Assembly: GCA_001803795.1 (NCBI GenBank)
Contig: MHEK01000010.1
Coordinates: 1 to 32,043, forward strand
Direction of reading: 5' to 3'
Length of the DNA: 32,043 nucleotides
From: Nitrospirae bacterium RBG_16_64_22
Lineage (GTDB): Bacteria > Nitrospirota > RBG-16-64-22
A model generated the notes under the pieces. The model searched no databases, was not told the origin of the DNA, and worked only from the letters and a program-made list of their open reading frames with translations. Shown piece after piece: positions 8,467-16,720 of the stretch (the stretch's first letter is position 1; each line of letters opens with the position of its first letter). A program made the position numbers and the translations under genes.

Positions 8467-9138
8467 GTGAAGCTCACAGGTCCCCTTCTTGCGTCGGCGG
8501 CCTTGCACGGGGCCGCCGTGGCTGGCGTTGTTGGAACGCTCTCCTTGCTCTCCTCGGCCGGGACCGGAGGGGTTGTGACCGTTTCGCTCGTTGAAAGGGG
8601 TATGGATGCCCGCGGGCCTGCCGGAGAGAATCCAGAGGAAGCGGGATTCGTTCCCCCTCTCGCCGCTGGCGAGAGGGAAGGGGTGCGCGGCGGGTCGTTA
8701 TCGGAGCGGAAGTCGGAGAAGCGTGAATGGCTGATGGAGGCGGAAACGCTTTCGGGCGCTGTCCGGCCGGCGGGGACAGCGCGGGATACGACGACAAGGT
8801 CCGCGTCCGTCACTCCCGCACCGGCGGCCGCCGAAGGCGGAAAAGGCGAAATCGGCGAGTCCGGAACAGGCGGGAGCGATCCTCTCGCCGTCGTCCTGGA
8901 GCGGGTCAGCGCGGTGAAAAAGTATCCGCCTCTCGCCCGGCTGAGAGGGATCACGGGGACGGCGTGGGTGTTGTTCCGCGTCGGCGAGGGCGGGACCCCG
9001 GAACGGATCGAGATCGCGTCCTCCTCCGGCTCCGATCTCCTCGACCGCGCGGCCGTGCGGGCCGTTCAGGACGCCTCGCCTTTTCCCGCGGGTCCCGCCG
9101 CCTTCCGCGTTGGACTGAGATTCGAACTCTCCGAATGA
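8467..9138 (+). CDS. TonB-family energy-transducing protein (TonB C-terminal domain)
   Basis: GTG start at 8467 in frame with ORF 8419..9138; N-terminal TM helix, C-terminal KKYPPLARLRGITGTAWVLFRVGEGGTPERIEIASSSGSDLLDRAAVRAVQDASPFPAG typical of TonB; directly after the receptor gene. Confidence 0.85.
   Translation: MKLTGPLLASAALHGAAVAGVVGTLSLLSSAGTGGVVTVSLVERGMDARGPAGENPEEAGFVPPLAAGEREGVRGGSLSERKSEKREWLMEAETLSGAVRPAGTARDTTTRSASVTPAPAAAEGGKGEIGESGTGGSDPLAVVLERVSAVKKYPPLARLRGITGTAWVLFRVGEGGTPERIEIASSSGSDLLDRAAVRAVQDASPFPAGPAAFRVGLRFELSE
8655..8677. repeat. REP-like palindromic element, copy 2, inside the tonB-like CDS
   Basis: Perfect 10-bp stem CCCTCTCGCC-GCT-GGCGAGAGGG followed by AAGGGG; similar to copy 1 at 8400-8430. 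Confidence 0.65.
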
Positions 9139-9245
9139 GATGGTAAGTCTGCCGGTACTTCGCGGGAAGACGGGCTTTTCCGATACGTCCTGGCATGTCA
9201 AGCTCTGACCCTTCTCCGACTCTTCTCTCGTCGGCTGAATTCTCT

Positions 9246-9275
9246 TTGACCCATGCGGCTGGAAGGCGATAGATT
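9246..9275 (+). promoter_or_regulatory. Candidate promoter TTGACC-N18-TAGATT
   Basis: TTGACC 9246-9251, TAGATT 9270-9275; TSS ~9282, upstream of the ATG at 9313. Confidence 0.35.
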
Positions 9276-9312
9276 GTCGCTTGGATCGGAGAGAGATGAT
9301 ATCGTCGTTTCC

Positions 9313-9891
9313 ATGACAAACCTGCATCTTTTTCGAAAACTGTGGCACGTCGGCGGAGGGATCCTCATCGTCTCCACCCTGGCCTTCCTTCCCCGCGTCG
9401 AGACGCTGACGGCGATGGCCCTTCTTTTCGCCGCCGATCTGGCGGTGGAAATCGTTCGACTCCGGAACCCGGCCGTTAACGCCCGATTCGTCCGGTTCGC
9501 CGCCTCTCTCATACGTTCATCCGAGCACGGGAAGATTTCGGGAACGCCACCGTTCCTTGCCGGGTGTCTTGCGGCGGCTGTGCTCTTCCCCCTGCCCGTC
9601 GCGATCGCAGGGATCCTTTTCCTCACGTTCGGAGACGTTGCGGCGACGACCGTGGGCGAGCGGTTCGGTCGGACCAGGATCGGAGGCAAGAGCCTGGAAG
9701 GGACGGGGGCTTTCCTTGCCGCGTCGGCGCTCGTCTCGTTGGGCGTTGTGTTATTCCCCCACGCCCCGCCGCTCGGGGCGCTCATAGCGGGCGCCGGGGC
9801 GGCGGCGGCCGTGGAATTCCTGCCCCTTCCGGTGAACGACAACTTCACGATCCCGGTCGTTTCGGCCGCGGTGATTCACCTTCTGTCATAG
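9313..9891 (+). CDS. Polyprenol/diacylglycerol kinase-like or CDP-alcohol/phosphatidate cytidylyltransferase-like integral membrane protein (SEC59/DGK1/VTE5-type)
   Basis: MTNLHLFRKLWHVGGGILIVS... (RKLxHxxGG), TFGDVAATTVGERFGRTRIGGKSLEGTGAFL, EFLPLPVNDNFTIPV; multiple TM segments. The ORF track start at 9253 overlaps the promoter-like sequence, so 9313 is preferred. Confidence 0.75.
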   Translation: MTNLHLFRKLWHVGGGILIVSTLAFLPRVETLTAMALLFAADLAVEIVRLRNPAVNARFVRFAASLIRSSEHGKISGTPPFLAGCLAAAVLFPLPVAIAGILFLTFGDVAATTVGERFGRTRIGGKSLEGTGAFLAASALVSLGVVLFPHAPPLGALIAGAGAAAAVEFLPLPVNDNFTIPVVSAAVIHLLS

Positions 9892-9893
9892 AA

Positions 9894-10736
9894 ATGGCCC
9901 AAGTCCTTCGAATCGGCGAGATCGGTTACGCGAACATGACGCCGATCTTCCAGACGCTCAGGAGCATGATTTCGCCGGGACCGTTCCGGTTCGTCCGGGG
10001 TACGCCCGCCCGCCTCAATACCCTGCTCGCGGAGGGGAAGATCGATCTGGGTCCCGTCTCTTCGATCGAATATGCCCGCAATCCGAAAAGCTATTGGGTC
10101 CTTCCCCAGCTCTCGATCAGCGCCATCGGAAGCGTGGAGAGCATTCTCCTCTTCTCCCGCCGCCCCCTGGGGGACCTGAGGGGAGCGGCGATCTGCTGTA
10201 CGTCGGCGTCGGCGACGTCTCACGCCCTTCTCATGGTCCTGTTCAACCGTTTCTACCGGCTCGGTGTCGAATGCATATCGGCTGGCGGCTCGCTGTCCGA
10301 GATGCTGAGAACGCATCCGGCGGCCCTTCTCATCGGCGACGAGGCCTTGAAAGCCGCCCGCCGCGAGCGGCGGGGGATTTTCGTCTACGACCTGGGCCGC
10401 CTCTGGCATGACTACACGGGGATCCCATTCGTCTTCGCTCTGTGGCTCGTCCGGCGGGATCTCGATCCAGGCCGCCTTTCCATGGTGCGGGACCTGTGGT
10501 CCGACCTCGTTCTGGCGAAGGAAACGGCGTACCGTTCGTTCGAGAGGCTCGCGGCATCGGCTCCCGAGAGGACGTGGATGGGAAAGGAAGGGCTCGTCCG
10601 GTACTGGAGGACGATCTCGTACGACCTGACGCCCGACCATCTGGCCGGTCTCTCGCGGTTCTACCGCGAGGCGCGCTCGGCGGGGCTGGTTCCAGGAGTT
10701 CCCGCCCCTGCTTTTCTTCCGGGCACGGGCCGGTAG
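9894..10736 (+). CDS. mqnA: Menaquinone (futalosine pathway) biosynthesis protein MqnA, chorismate dehydratase-like
   Basis: RIGEIGYANMTPIFQTL...GTPARLNTLLAEGKIDLGPVSSIEYARNPKSYWVLPQLSISAIGSVESILLFSR...CCTSASATSHALLMVL...LLIGDEAL...YDLGRLWHDYTGIPFVFALWLVRR. Confidence 0.93.
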   Translation: MAQVLRIGEIGYANMTPIFQTLRSMISPGPFRFVRGTPARLNTLLAEGKIDLGPVSSIEYARNPKSYWVLPQLSISAIGSVESILLFSRRPLGDLRGAAICCTSASATSHALLMVLFNRFYRLGVECISAGGSLSEMLRTHPAALLIGDEALKAARRERRGIFVYDLGRLWHDYTGIPFVFALWLVRRDLDPGRLSMVRDLWSDLVLAKETAYRSFERLAASAPERTWMGKEGLVRYWRTISYDLTPDHLAGLSRFYREARSAGLVPGVPAPAFLPGTGR

Positions 10737-10770
10737 ACGGCGCTCCGTGGCGCGAATAGCAAGAAGGACA

Positions 10771-10848
10771 TCCGCAGATTTCGCAGATGACGCAGATGTA
10801 AACCGCCATTTCACCCCCAAGAATCTGTGCAATCTGCGTAATCTGTGG
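10771..10848. repeat. Inverted array of 9-nt units (CGCAGATTN type), 3 units per arm
   Basis: Left arm TCCGCAGAT TTCGCAGAT GACGCAGAT (10771-10797); right arm AATCTGTGC AATCTGCGT AATCTGTGG (10822-10848); imperfect ~27-bp stem, 24-nt spacer. Confidence 0.75.
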
Positions 10849-10875
10849 ATATCTTTCAGAGTGCGAATGGCAATA

Positions 10876-10903
10876 TTCGGCAGTGCTGGGACCACTGTAT
10901 AAT
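10876..10903 (+). promoter_or_regulatory. Candidate promoter with consensus -10 TATAAT for the efflux operon
   Basis: TATAAT at 10898-10903 with a weak -35-like TTCGGC at 10876; upstream of the TolC-like start at 10965. Confidence 0.45.
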
Positions 10904-10964
10904 GCGCCGGTCTGTTTCCCGCGTTCCGGCCAACCGTCTTGGCGTCGGCGTCCGAGGAGGTCTT

Positions 10965-12269
10965 ATGTTCCGATCGATCGCGTCCCTTCTTGTTTTCATG
11001 GCTGTTTCGGGCACGGCGTTTGCGGCCGACCCCCCGTCCGCGGCTCCGCGCCCGGCGCCTCTGAAATTGGACCGCTGTATCGAGACGGCGCTCGCCAACA
11101 ACCAATTGATCCGGGCCGCGAAGGCGGACGTCTCGGCGAAGGAAGGGCTTGTCATTCAGGCCCGGTCTCCGCTTCTCCCGCAGATTACGGGATCGGTGAC
11201 GCGCTCCGAGAGCGAGTCGGAAGGCGTTACGGGCAAGACGACCACCGAGACGACGGCGTCGTCCCTCTCCGCGTCGCAGCTCCTCTACGACTTCGGGAGG
11301 ACGTACGGCTCCCTTGGAGCGGCGAAGGCCAACCTCCAGGCCGGGCAGGGCGGCTTGGAGAAGGTGATCCAGGACGTCATTCTCTCCGTCAAACAGGCCC
11401 ACTACGCGCACCTCATTGCGAAGCGATTCGTCACGGTTCAGGAGGCTGTTCTCACCTCCGCCCAGGCCCATCTCAAGCAGGCCACGGCCTTCTACGAAGT
11501 CGGCGTGAGGCCGCGGTACGACGTGACACAGGCCGAGGTGGAGGTCAATAACGCCCTCCTCGGACTCAGCACGGCCCGGAACAACGTGCGCTTGACCCGC
11601 ATCACGCTCAACAACGCCATGGGGATCGATCCCAACGCTCCTGCGGAGATCGACGAAACGCTCGCCGATCGGAAGGAAATGCCCCCGCTCGATGAGTCTG
11701 CGAGAGAGGCCCTGGCCAAACGGCCCGAGGTTCGGCAGGCGGACGCCCAGGTCGAGGCGGCGCGGCAGTCGGTCCGCGCGGCCCAAGGACAGCACTGGCC
11801 GACGATCTCCGCGAGCGGGTCGTACACCTGGAACGACGGGACCGCGGACTCGGCGAGGCTAGGCGGGACGAGCGACCTTGGGAATTCATGGAGCGCCCAG
11901 GTGGGTTTGTCGATCCCGTTGTTCGCGGGATTCTCCGGCTACGGAAAGATCCGGGAAGCCGAGGCGAACCTCGACGCGGCGCAGGCGAACCGGGAGAACC
12001 TGAAGCAGGGCGTCCTCTTCGACGTCAATCAGGCGCACGCCAACCTGGACGACGCGCGCGTCCGCGTGACGCTCACGGAGAGCAACCTCAAGAAGGCGAG
12101 GGAGAACATGGACCTTGCGAAGGGGCGTTACGATGCCGGGGTCGGCGCGATCATCGAGGTGACGGACGCCAATACGTCCCTCGTCAAGGGCGAGACGGAC
12201 GCGCTCCAGGCCCTGGGCGATCTTCAGCTTGCGATTGCCCGGCTGGAGCGGGCGATGGGGAGGCGCTAG
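10965..12269 (+). CDS. TolC-family outer-membrane efflux protein
   Basis: Signal peptide MFRSIASLLVFMAVSGTAFAADPP; LDRCIETALANNQLIRAAKADVSAKEG...YEVGVRPRYDVTQAEVEVNNALLGLSTARNNVRLTRITLNNAMGID; C-terminal GRYDAGVGAIIEVTDANTSLVKGETDALQALGDLQLAIARLERAMG. Confidence 0.93.
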   Translation: MFRSIASLLVFMAVSGTAFAADPPSAAPRPAPLKLDRCIETALANNQLIRAAKADVSAKEGLVIQARSPLLPQITGSVTRSESESEGVTGKTTTETTASSLSASQLLYDFGRTYGSLGAAKANLQAGQGGLEKVIQDVILSVKQAHYAHLIAKRFVTVQEAVLTSAQAHLKQATAFYEVGVRPRYDVTQAEVEVNNALLGLSTARNNVRLTRITLNNAMGIDPNAPAEIDETLADRKEMPPLDESAREALAKRPEVRQADAQVEAARQSVRAAQGQHWPTISASGSYTWNDGTADSARLGGTSDLGNSWSAQVGLSIPLFAGFSGYGKIREAEANLDAAQANRENLKQGVLFDVNQAHANLDDARVRVTLTESNLKKARENMDLAKGRYDAGVGAIIEVTDANTSLVKGETDALQALGDLQLAIARLERAMGRR

Positions 12270-12327
12270 CGCCGTGCCGATAACCGTCGCATATCTTTTT
12301 TCTCGGTCGTTGGAGGTCTGAATTCGC

Positions 12328-13542
12328 ATGGTCAATTTTCTTCGAGAGAGACGCTGGATGGCTGTTTCCGCCGTTCTTCTCCTCGCCGCGATCGGCGCGG
12401 GAACGTACTGGTTCTGGCCTCGAGCGAAGGCCGGCGGGTACAAGACGGCCCGGGCCGAGCGCGGCGAGCTCGTGACGTCCGTATCCGCGACGGGGACGCT
12501 TTCGGCCGTTGTGACGGTCCAGGTGGGAAGCCAGATCTCCGGAACGATCCAGTCGCTCGGCGCCGACTTCAACTCCCAGGTCCGCAGGGGCCAGGTCGTT
12601 GCGCGGATCGATCCGTCGCTTTTTGAGGCTCAGGCTCGGCAGGCGGAAGCCAACCTCGCGACGAGCGAGGCCGCCCTGGCCCGCGCGCGGCTCTCGCGCC
12701 TGGAATCGAAGAGGAACAGCGACCGGATGACGGCCCTCTCCGCGAAAGGGATGGTGTCCAGCGCGGAGGCGGACGCGGCGCTCACCGCGTTCGAGACTTC
12801 CGTCGCCCAGGAGAAGGCCGGCGAGGCGGAAGTCCAGCGCGCGCGGGCGGCGCTGGAACAGGCGCAAGTGAACCTTCGGAACACGGTCATCACGTCGCCG
12901 ATCGACGGCACGGTGATCTCCCGTAACGTGGACGTGGGACAGACCGTGGCCGCCTCCCTCCAGGCGCCGACGCTCTTCACGATCGCCCAGGACCTTGCGA
13001 AGATGCAGGTCGAGGCGGCGATCGACGAATCGGACGTGGGACAGCTCAAGGAGGGACAGCCGGCGACCTTCACCGTCGATGCGTTTCCGGCCGAGACTTT
13101 CTCGGGCCGTGTGACGCAGATCCGGAAGGCCCCGGTGATCGTCCAGAACGTCGTGACCTACACGGCGCTCGTGACCGTCGCGAACGAGAGGCTCATTTTG
13201 CGGCCCGGAATGACGGCGACCGTCTCGATCCGGACGGGGGAGTACAAGGACGCACTTCTGGTTCCCAACGCGGCGTTCCGGGTCAAGGTTGAGCAGTCCG
13301 CCCGGAAGCCTGCCGCCGGACAGGCCGGGGCGGGCGCAAGAAAGGAAAGGCCGGCCGGAACGCGGACGATCTGGGTGCTCGAGGAGGGGAAGCCCTCGCC
13401 TCGGGAGGTCACGATCGGCGCGAACAACCCCGACAAGACGATCATCGCGAGCGGGCTCAAGGACGGGGAGGCGGTAATCGTCGAATCGCAGGCGAAGAAC
13501 GCCAAGAAGCCGGGACCGGGCGGCTGGCGCGGGTTCTTGTGA
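12328..13542 (+). CDS. macA: HlyD/MacA-family periplasmic adaptor
   Basis: KTARAERGELVTSVSATGTLSAVVTVQVGSQISGTIQSLGADFNSQVRRGQVVARIDPSLFEAQ...NTVITSPIDGTVISRNVDVGQTVAASLQAPTLFTIAQDL. Confidence 0.92.
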   Translation: MVNFLRERRWMAVSAVLLLAAIGAGTYWFWPRAKAGGYKTARAERGELVTSVSATGTLSAVVTVQVGSQISGTIQSLGADFNSQVRRGQVVARIDPSLFEAQARQAEANLATSEAALARARLSRLESKRNSDRMTALSAKGMVSSAEADAALTAFETSVAQEKAGEAEVQRARAALEQAQVNLRNTVITSPIDGTVISRNVDVGQTVAASLQAPTLFTIAQDLAKMQVEAAIDESDVGQLKEGQPATFTVDAFPAETFSGRVTQIRKAPVIVQNVVTYTALVTVANERLILRPGMTATVSIRTGEYKDALLVPNAAFRVKVEQSARKPAAGQAGAGARKERPAGTRTIWVLEEGKPSPREVTIGANNPDKTIIASGLKDGEAVIVESQAKNAKKPGPGGWRGFL

Positions 13543-14204
13543 TCCGCCTGGAAGGAATCGAGAAAGAATACCGGATCGGCGAGGGGAGTTTCCTGGCCCT
13601 GAAGGGGATCGATCTTGCGGTGGGGAAGGGCGAGTTCCTCGCCATCACGGGCGCGTCGGGATCGGGGAAGTCGACACTCCTCAACATCATGGGCCTGCTT
13701 GACCGGCCGACCCGTGGGACGTACATCCTGGAAGGACGGGAGGTCTCTTCCCTCGACAAGGCGGAGCGGGCGCGCCATCGGAACCGCTTCATCGGCTTCG
13801 TCTTTCAGAGCTTCAACTTGCTGGCGCGCACGTCTGCCGTCGAGAACACCGAGCTTCCGCTCGTCTACTCGAATGTGGCGCCGGCCGAGCGGCGGGAGCG
13901 CGCGCGAAAATCTCTCCTTGATGTGGGGTTGTCCGCTCGGGAGAACCATCTCCCGACCCAGCTCTCCGGCGGCCAGCAGCAGCGCGTCGCGATCGCCCGG
14001 GCCCTCGTGAACGAACCGGTCCTCCTCCTCGCCGATGAGCCGACGGGAAACCTGGACACGAGGACGAGCGAGGAGATCATGGACCTCCTGGCGCGGCTCA
14101 ACCGGGAACGGGAACTCACGATCGTGATGATCACGCACGAGCCGAGCGTCGCGGCGTACGCGGGACGGACGATCGCGCTCCGGGACGGGATGGTTGTGGA
14201 ATGA
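13539..14204 (+). CDS. MacB-type ABC transporter ATP-binding protein
   Basis: GTGA overlap with the adaptor stop; Walker [54 protein letters not shown]. Confidence 0.95.
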   Translation: MIRLEGIEKEYRIGEGSFLALKGIDLAVGKGEFLAITGASGSGKSTLLNIMGLLDRPTRGTYILEGREVSSLDKAERARHRNRFIGFVFQSFNLLARTSAVENTELPLVYSNVAPAERRERARKSLLDVGLSARENHLPTQLSGGQQQRVAIARALVNEPVLLLADEPTGNLDTRTSEEIMDLLARLNRERELTIVMITHEPSVAAYAGRTIALRDGMVVE

Positions 14205-14292
14205 ATCTGAAGTCCAGGGGCCAAGATTCGATGTCCGAGTTCCAGCGGCCGCGGTTCGCGGGCAATGGGCCTGGGGCGAAAGGATTGGATAC

Positions 14293-14326
14293 TTGACTGG
14301 CTATTATGGATAGATTATTATCCATA
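14293..14326 (+). promoter_or_regulatory. Candidate promoter TTGACT-N17-TATTAT with overlapping palindromic operator TATGGATA-N6-TATCCATA
   Basis: -35 at 14293-14298, -10 at 14316-14321; inverted repeat 14305-14312 / 14319-14326 spans the -10; predicted TSS ~14328-14329 at the ATG. Confidence 0.65.
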
Positions 14327-14328
14327 TC

Positions 14329-14937
14329 ATGAGAGTTCACAATGTCCTCGAACTGATTTTTGGAAGCCCGGCAAGGATCCGCATTTTGAGGGTCCTGGCC
14401 AGCATTTCTCGGCCGCTCAGCGGCAGACAGGTCGGTGAGCTTGCCGGACTTACCCATCGGGGTGCCATCCATGCGCTGGCATCCCTGGTTGACATCGGTG
14501 CCGTCAAGCAGCGCAGGGCCGGAAATGCCTACCAGTATTCCCTTTTGAAGGACAGCATCTTCGCTGAGAACATCGTGCTCCCTGCTATCAAGGCAGAAGG
14601 AAGGTTGCTTGACGAATTGAAGAGGGATGTCGCGGTACGCTTTGGACATTGTACGGTCAGCCTTGTTCTCTACGGCAGTCTTGCGCGAGGCGAGGAGAAA
14701 AAGGGCAGCGACATAGATGTCATGGCAGTCGTGAAGGGCGAAAGGGAGAAGGCGGCGATGGAGGAAAAGGCGGCGGCCATGGCTTCCTACTTCAGTGAAA
14801 GGTTCGACGGTCTCTTGTCCATACACTGTCTGACGGTCGACGAGGTCAAACGCAGGAAGGATCTGCCGTTGTTGCGCACCGTCATGAAGGAAGGCATGAT
14901 CATCTCCGGCAAGCGATTGTCGGAGTGGGCCGGATGA
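14329..14937 (+). CDS. Winged-HTH + MNT-type nucleotidyltransferase fusion (putative antitoxin/regulator)
   Basis: N-terminal wHTH (IRILRVLASISRPLSGRQVGELAGLTHRGAIHALASLVDIGAVKQRRAGNAYQYSL) and MNT signature LYGSLARGEEKKGSDIDVMAVV (GSxARGxxxxxSDID). Confidence 0.85.
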   Translation: MRVHNVLELIFGSPARIRILRVLASISRPLSGRQVGELAGLTHRGAIHALASLVDIGAVKQRRAGNAYQYSLLKDSIFAENIVLPAIKAEGRLLDELKRDVAVRFGHCTVSLVLYGSLARGEEKKGSDIDVMAVVKGEREKAAMEEKAAAMASYFSERFDGLLSIHCLTVDEVKRRKDLPLLRTVMKEGMIISGKRLSEWAG

Positions 14938-15344
14938 CGAAGAGACGCAAGACGAGGGTCGTCGACAAGAGAGCGTATGGGGCCTTCCTTGCGAAGGCAT
15001 CCGACTTTGCATTCATGATGGATTTCTCGCTTGATGAAGGCAAGTGGAACTCCGCAGGATTGCAGGCCGTCCATACGGTGATCTCCGCCAGCGACGCCGT
15101 TATTGCATATTACGGCGGGATGAGAAGCGCAGAGCTCGATCACAGGGAAGTCGTCGGCCTCCTGCAGGACGTTATGGGAGAAACTGCGGCGGCGGCCGGA
15201 AAGCATGTCGCAAGGGTTATCGCGAGGAAGAACCTCGTCGAGTATGAGGAGCGGCTGTTGACACAGGCAGAGGCCCGGGAAATGGCGGAACATGCAAGGC
15301 GGTTTCTCAAATGGACAACCGGAATGCTTCCGAAACAGGATTGA
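14934..15344 (+). CDS. HEPN-domain-like protein (putative toxin partner of the MNT protein)
   Basis: ATGA overlap with the MNT gene; ~136 aa helical protein with FSLDEGKWNSAGLQAVHTVISASDAVIAYYGGMRSAELDHREVVGLL and REMAEH (Rx4H). Confidence 0.75.
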   Translation: MTKRRKTRVVDKRAYGAFLAKASDFAFMMDFSLDEGKWNSAGLQAVHTVISASDAVIAYYGGMRSAELDHREVVGLLQDVMGETAAAAGKHVARVIARKNLVEYEERLLTQAEAREMAEHARRFLKWTTGMLPKQD

Positions 15345-15457
15345 GGGCTGTAACATGTCGGCGTTCACCGGTTCGACTCCAGGACAACTCTGGGAGTTGT
15401 TGAGTCTGGGCATGTTTACACTATCAGCCGAATAGGAAGAGCTGGGACGCTGTATCC

Positions 15458-16675
15458 ATGGACCTGAACGCTACATTCCGCATCGCTCTCCGCGCGCTCC
15501 GGCGCAACCGGCTCCGCTCTTTCCTGACGGCGCTGGGCGTCATCATAGGCGTGGGCGCCGTCATTGCGATGGTGGCCTTGGGTGAGGGGGCCCAACGCAC
15601 CATCGAGCGGCAGATGGAGGAATTCGGGACGAACGTCCTCATGATCTTCGCTGGATCGGCGGGGACGGGAGGGCGCCAGGCCGGGATCGGTTCGCTCCCG
15701 ACGCTGACACTGGACGACGCGAAGGCGATCGAGAAGGAAGTTCCGACCGTCTCGCTCGTCACGGCGACGGTCCGGACGCAGGTTGTCGCCGTCTACGGGA
15801 ACCAGAACTGGACGACGTCCGCGTTCGGCGTCACGCCCGAGTTCGCGGCCGTTCGCCAGTGGAAGGTGGCCGCCGGCCGCTTCATCAACCAGGAGGACAT
15901 GGAGGGAGAGGCGAGGGTTGTCCTCCTGGGACAGACGGTCGCCGAGAACCTGTTCGGGAACGCCGATCCGGTGAACGAGACGATCAGGATCAAGAACCTG
16001 CCCATGAAGGTCATCGGTGTCCTGGCGAAGAAGGGGACGACGATCTCCGGATCGGACGCGGATGACGTGCTTTACCTGCCTCTTCCTGTCGCGATGAAGA
16101 GAATCCAGGGAACGACGCGACTCGGCTCCATCCAGATCCAGACGCAGAGCACTGAGGACCTGCCTCTCGCCGAGGAGCAGACCACGGCCCTCCTCCGCCA
16201 GCGCCACGGGATACCCTTGGGCGAGCCGTCGGACTTCGTGATCCGGAACTTCTCGGAAAGGCTGTCGGCCAGGGAGGAGCAGGCCCGGACCTTCAAGTAC
16301 CTTCTCGCGGGGATCGCGTCGGTCTCGCTCGCCGTCGGCGGGATCGGGATCATGAACATCATGCTGGTCTCCGTGACCGAGCGGACGAAGGAGATCGGGA
16401 TCCGGATGGCCGTCGGAGCGACCGAGCGCGACATCCTTTCGCAGTTCCTCGTCGAGGCCGTGGCGCTTTCCGTCGTGGGAGGGATCCTGGGAATTATGCT
16501 CGGGATCGGCGGATCGCTCGTCATGGGCTGGATGGGGATGGGGGAGACTAGCCTGTCCCTCTGGCCGATCGTCCTGGCGTTCGCCGTCTCGGGCCTCGTC
16601 GGTGTTTTTTTCGGTTTCTGGCCCGCGCGAAAGGCGGCGCGGCTCGATCCGATTGAGGCCCTGCGATACGAATAG
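15458..16675 (+). CDS. MacB/FtsX-type ABC transporter permease
   Basis: ALRRNRLRSFLTALGVIIGVGAVIAMVALGEGAQRTIE...VGGIGIMNIMLVSVTERTKEIGIRMAVGATERDILSQFLVEAVALS...ARKAARLDPIEALRYE. Confidence 0.95.
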   Translation: MDLNATFRIALRALRRNRLRSFLTALGVIIGVGAVIAMVALGEGAQRTIERQMEEFGTNVLMIFAGSAGTGGRQAGIGSLPTLTLDDAKAIEKEVPTVSLVTATVRTQVVAVYGNQNWTTSAFGVTPEFAAVRQWKVAAGRFINQEDMEGEARVVLLGQTVAENLFGNADPVNETIRIKNLPMKVIGVLAKKGTTISGSDADDVLYLPLPVAMKRIQGTTRLGSIQIQTQSTEDLPLAEEQTTALLRQRHGIPLGEPSDFVIRNFSERLSAREEQARTFKYLLAGIASVSLAVGGIGIMNIMLVSVTERTKEIGIRMAVGATERDILSQFLVEAVALSVVGGILGIMLGIGGSLVMGWMGMGETSLSLWPIVLAFAVSGLVGVFFGFWPARKAARLDPIEALRYE

Positions 16676-16688
16676 AGAGATCGAATCC

Positions 16689-16720
16689 GGGTGAATCGGT
16701 GAATCGGTGAATCGGTGAAT
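16689..16720. repeat. Octamer tandem repeat (CGGTGAAT)x4
   Basis: GGGTGAAT CGGTGAAT CGGTGAAT CGGTGAAT then CGAAAG; the annotated GTG start at 16715 lies in the last unit. Confidence 0.9.

Noticed and set aside
15356-15416. tRNA-like T-arm motif GGTTCGACTCC downstream of the HEPN gene
   Set aside because: The flanking 5-bp stem does not pair well and no acceptor, D or anticodon arms are present; it may be chance or a degraded fragment. The nearby ACAACTC-TGG-GAGTTGT is only a small hairpin.
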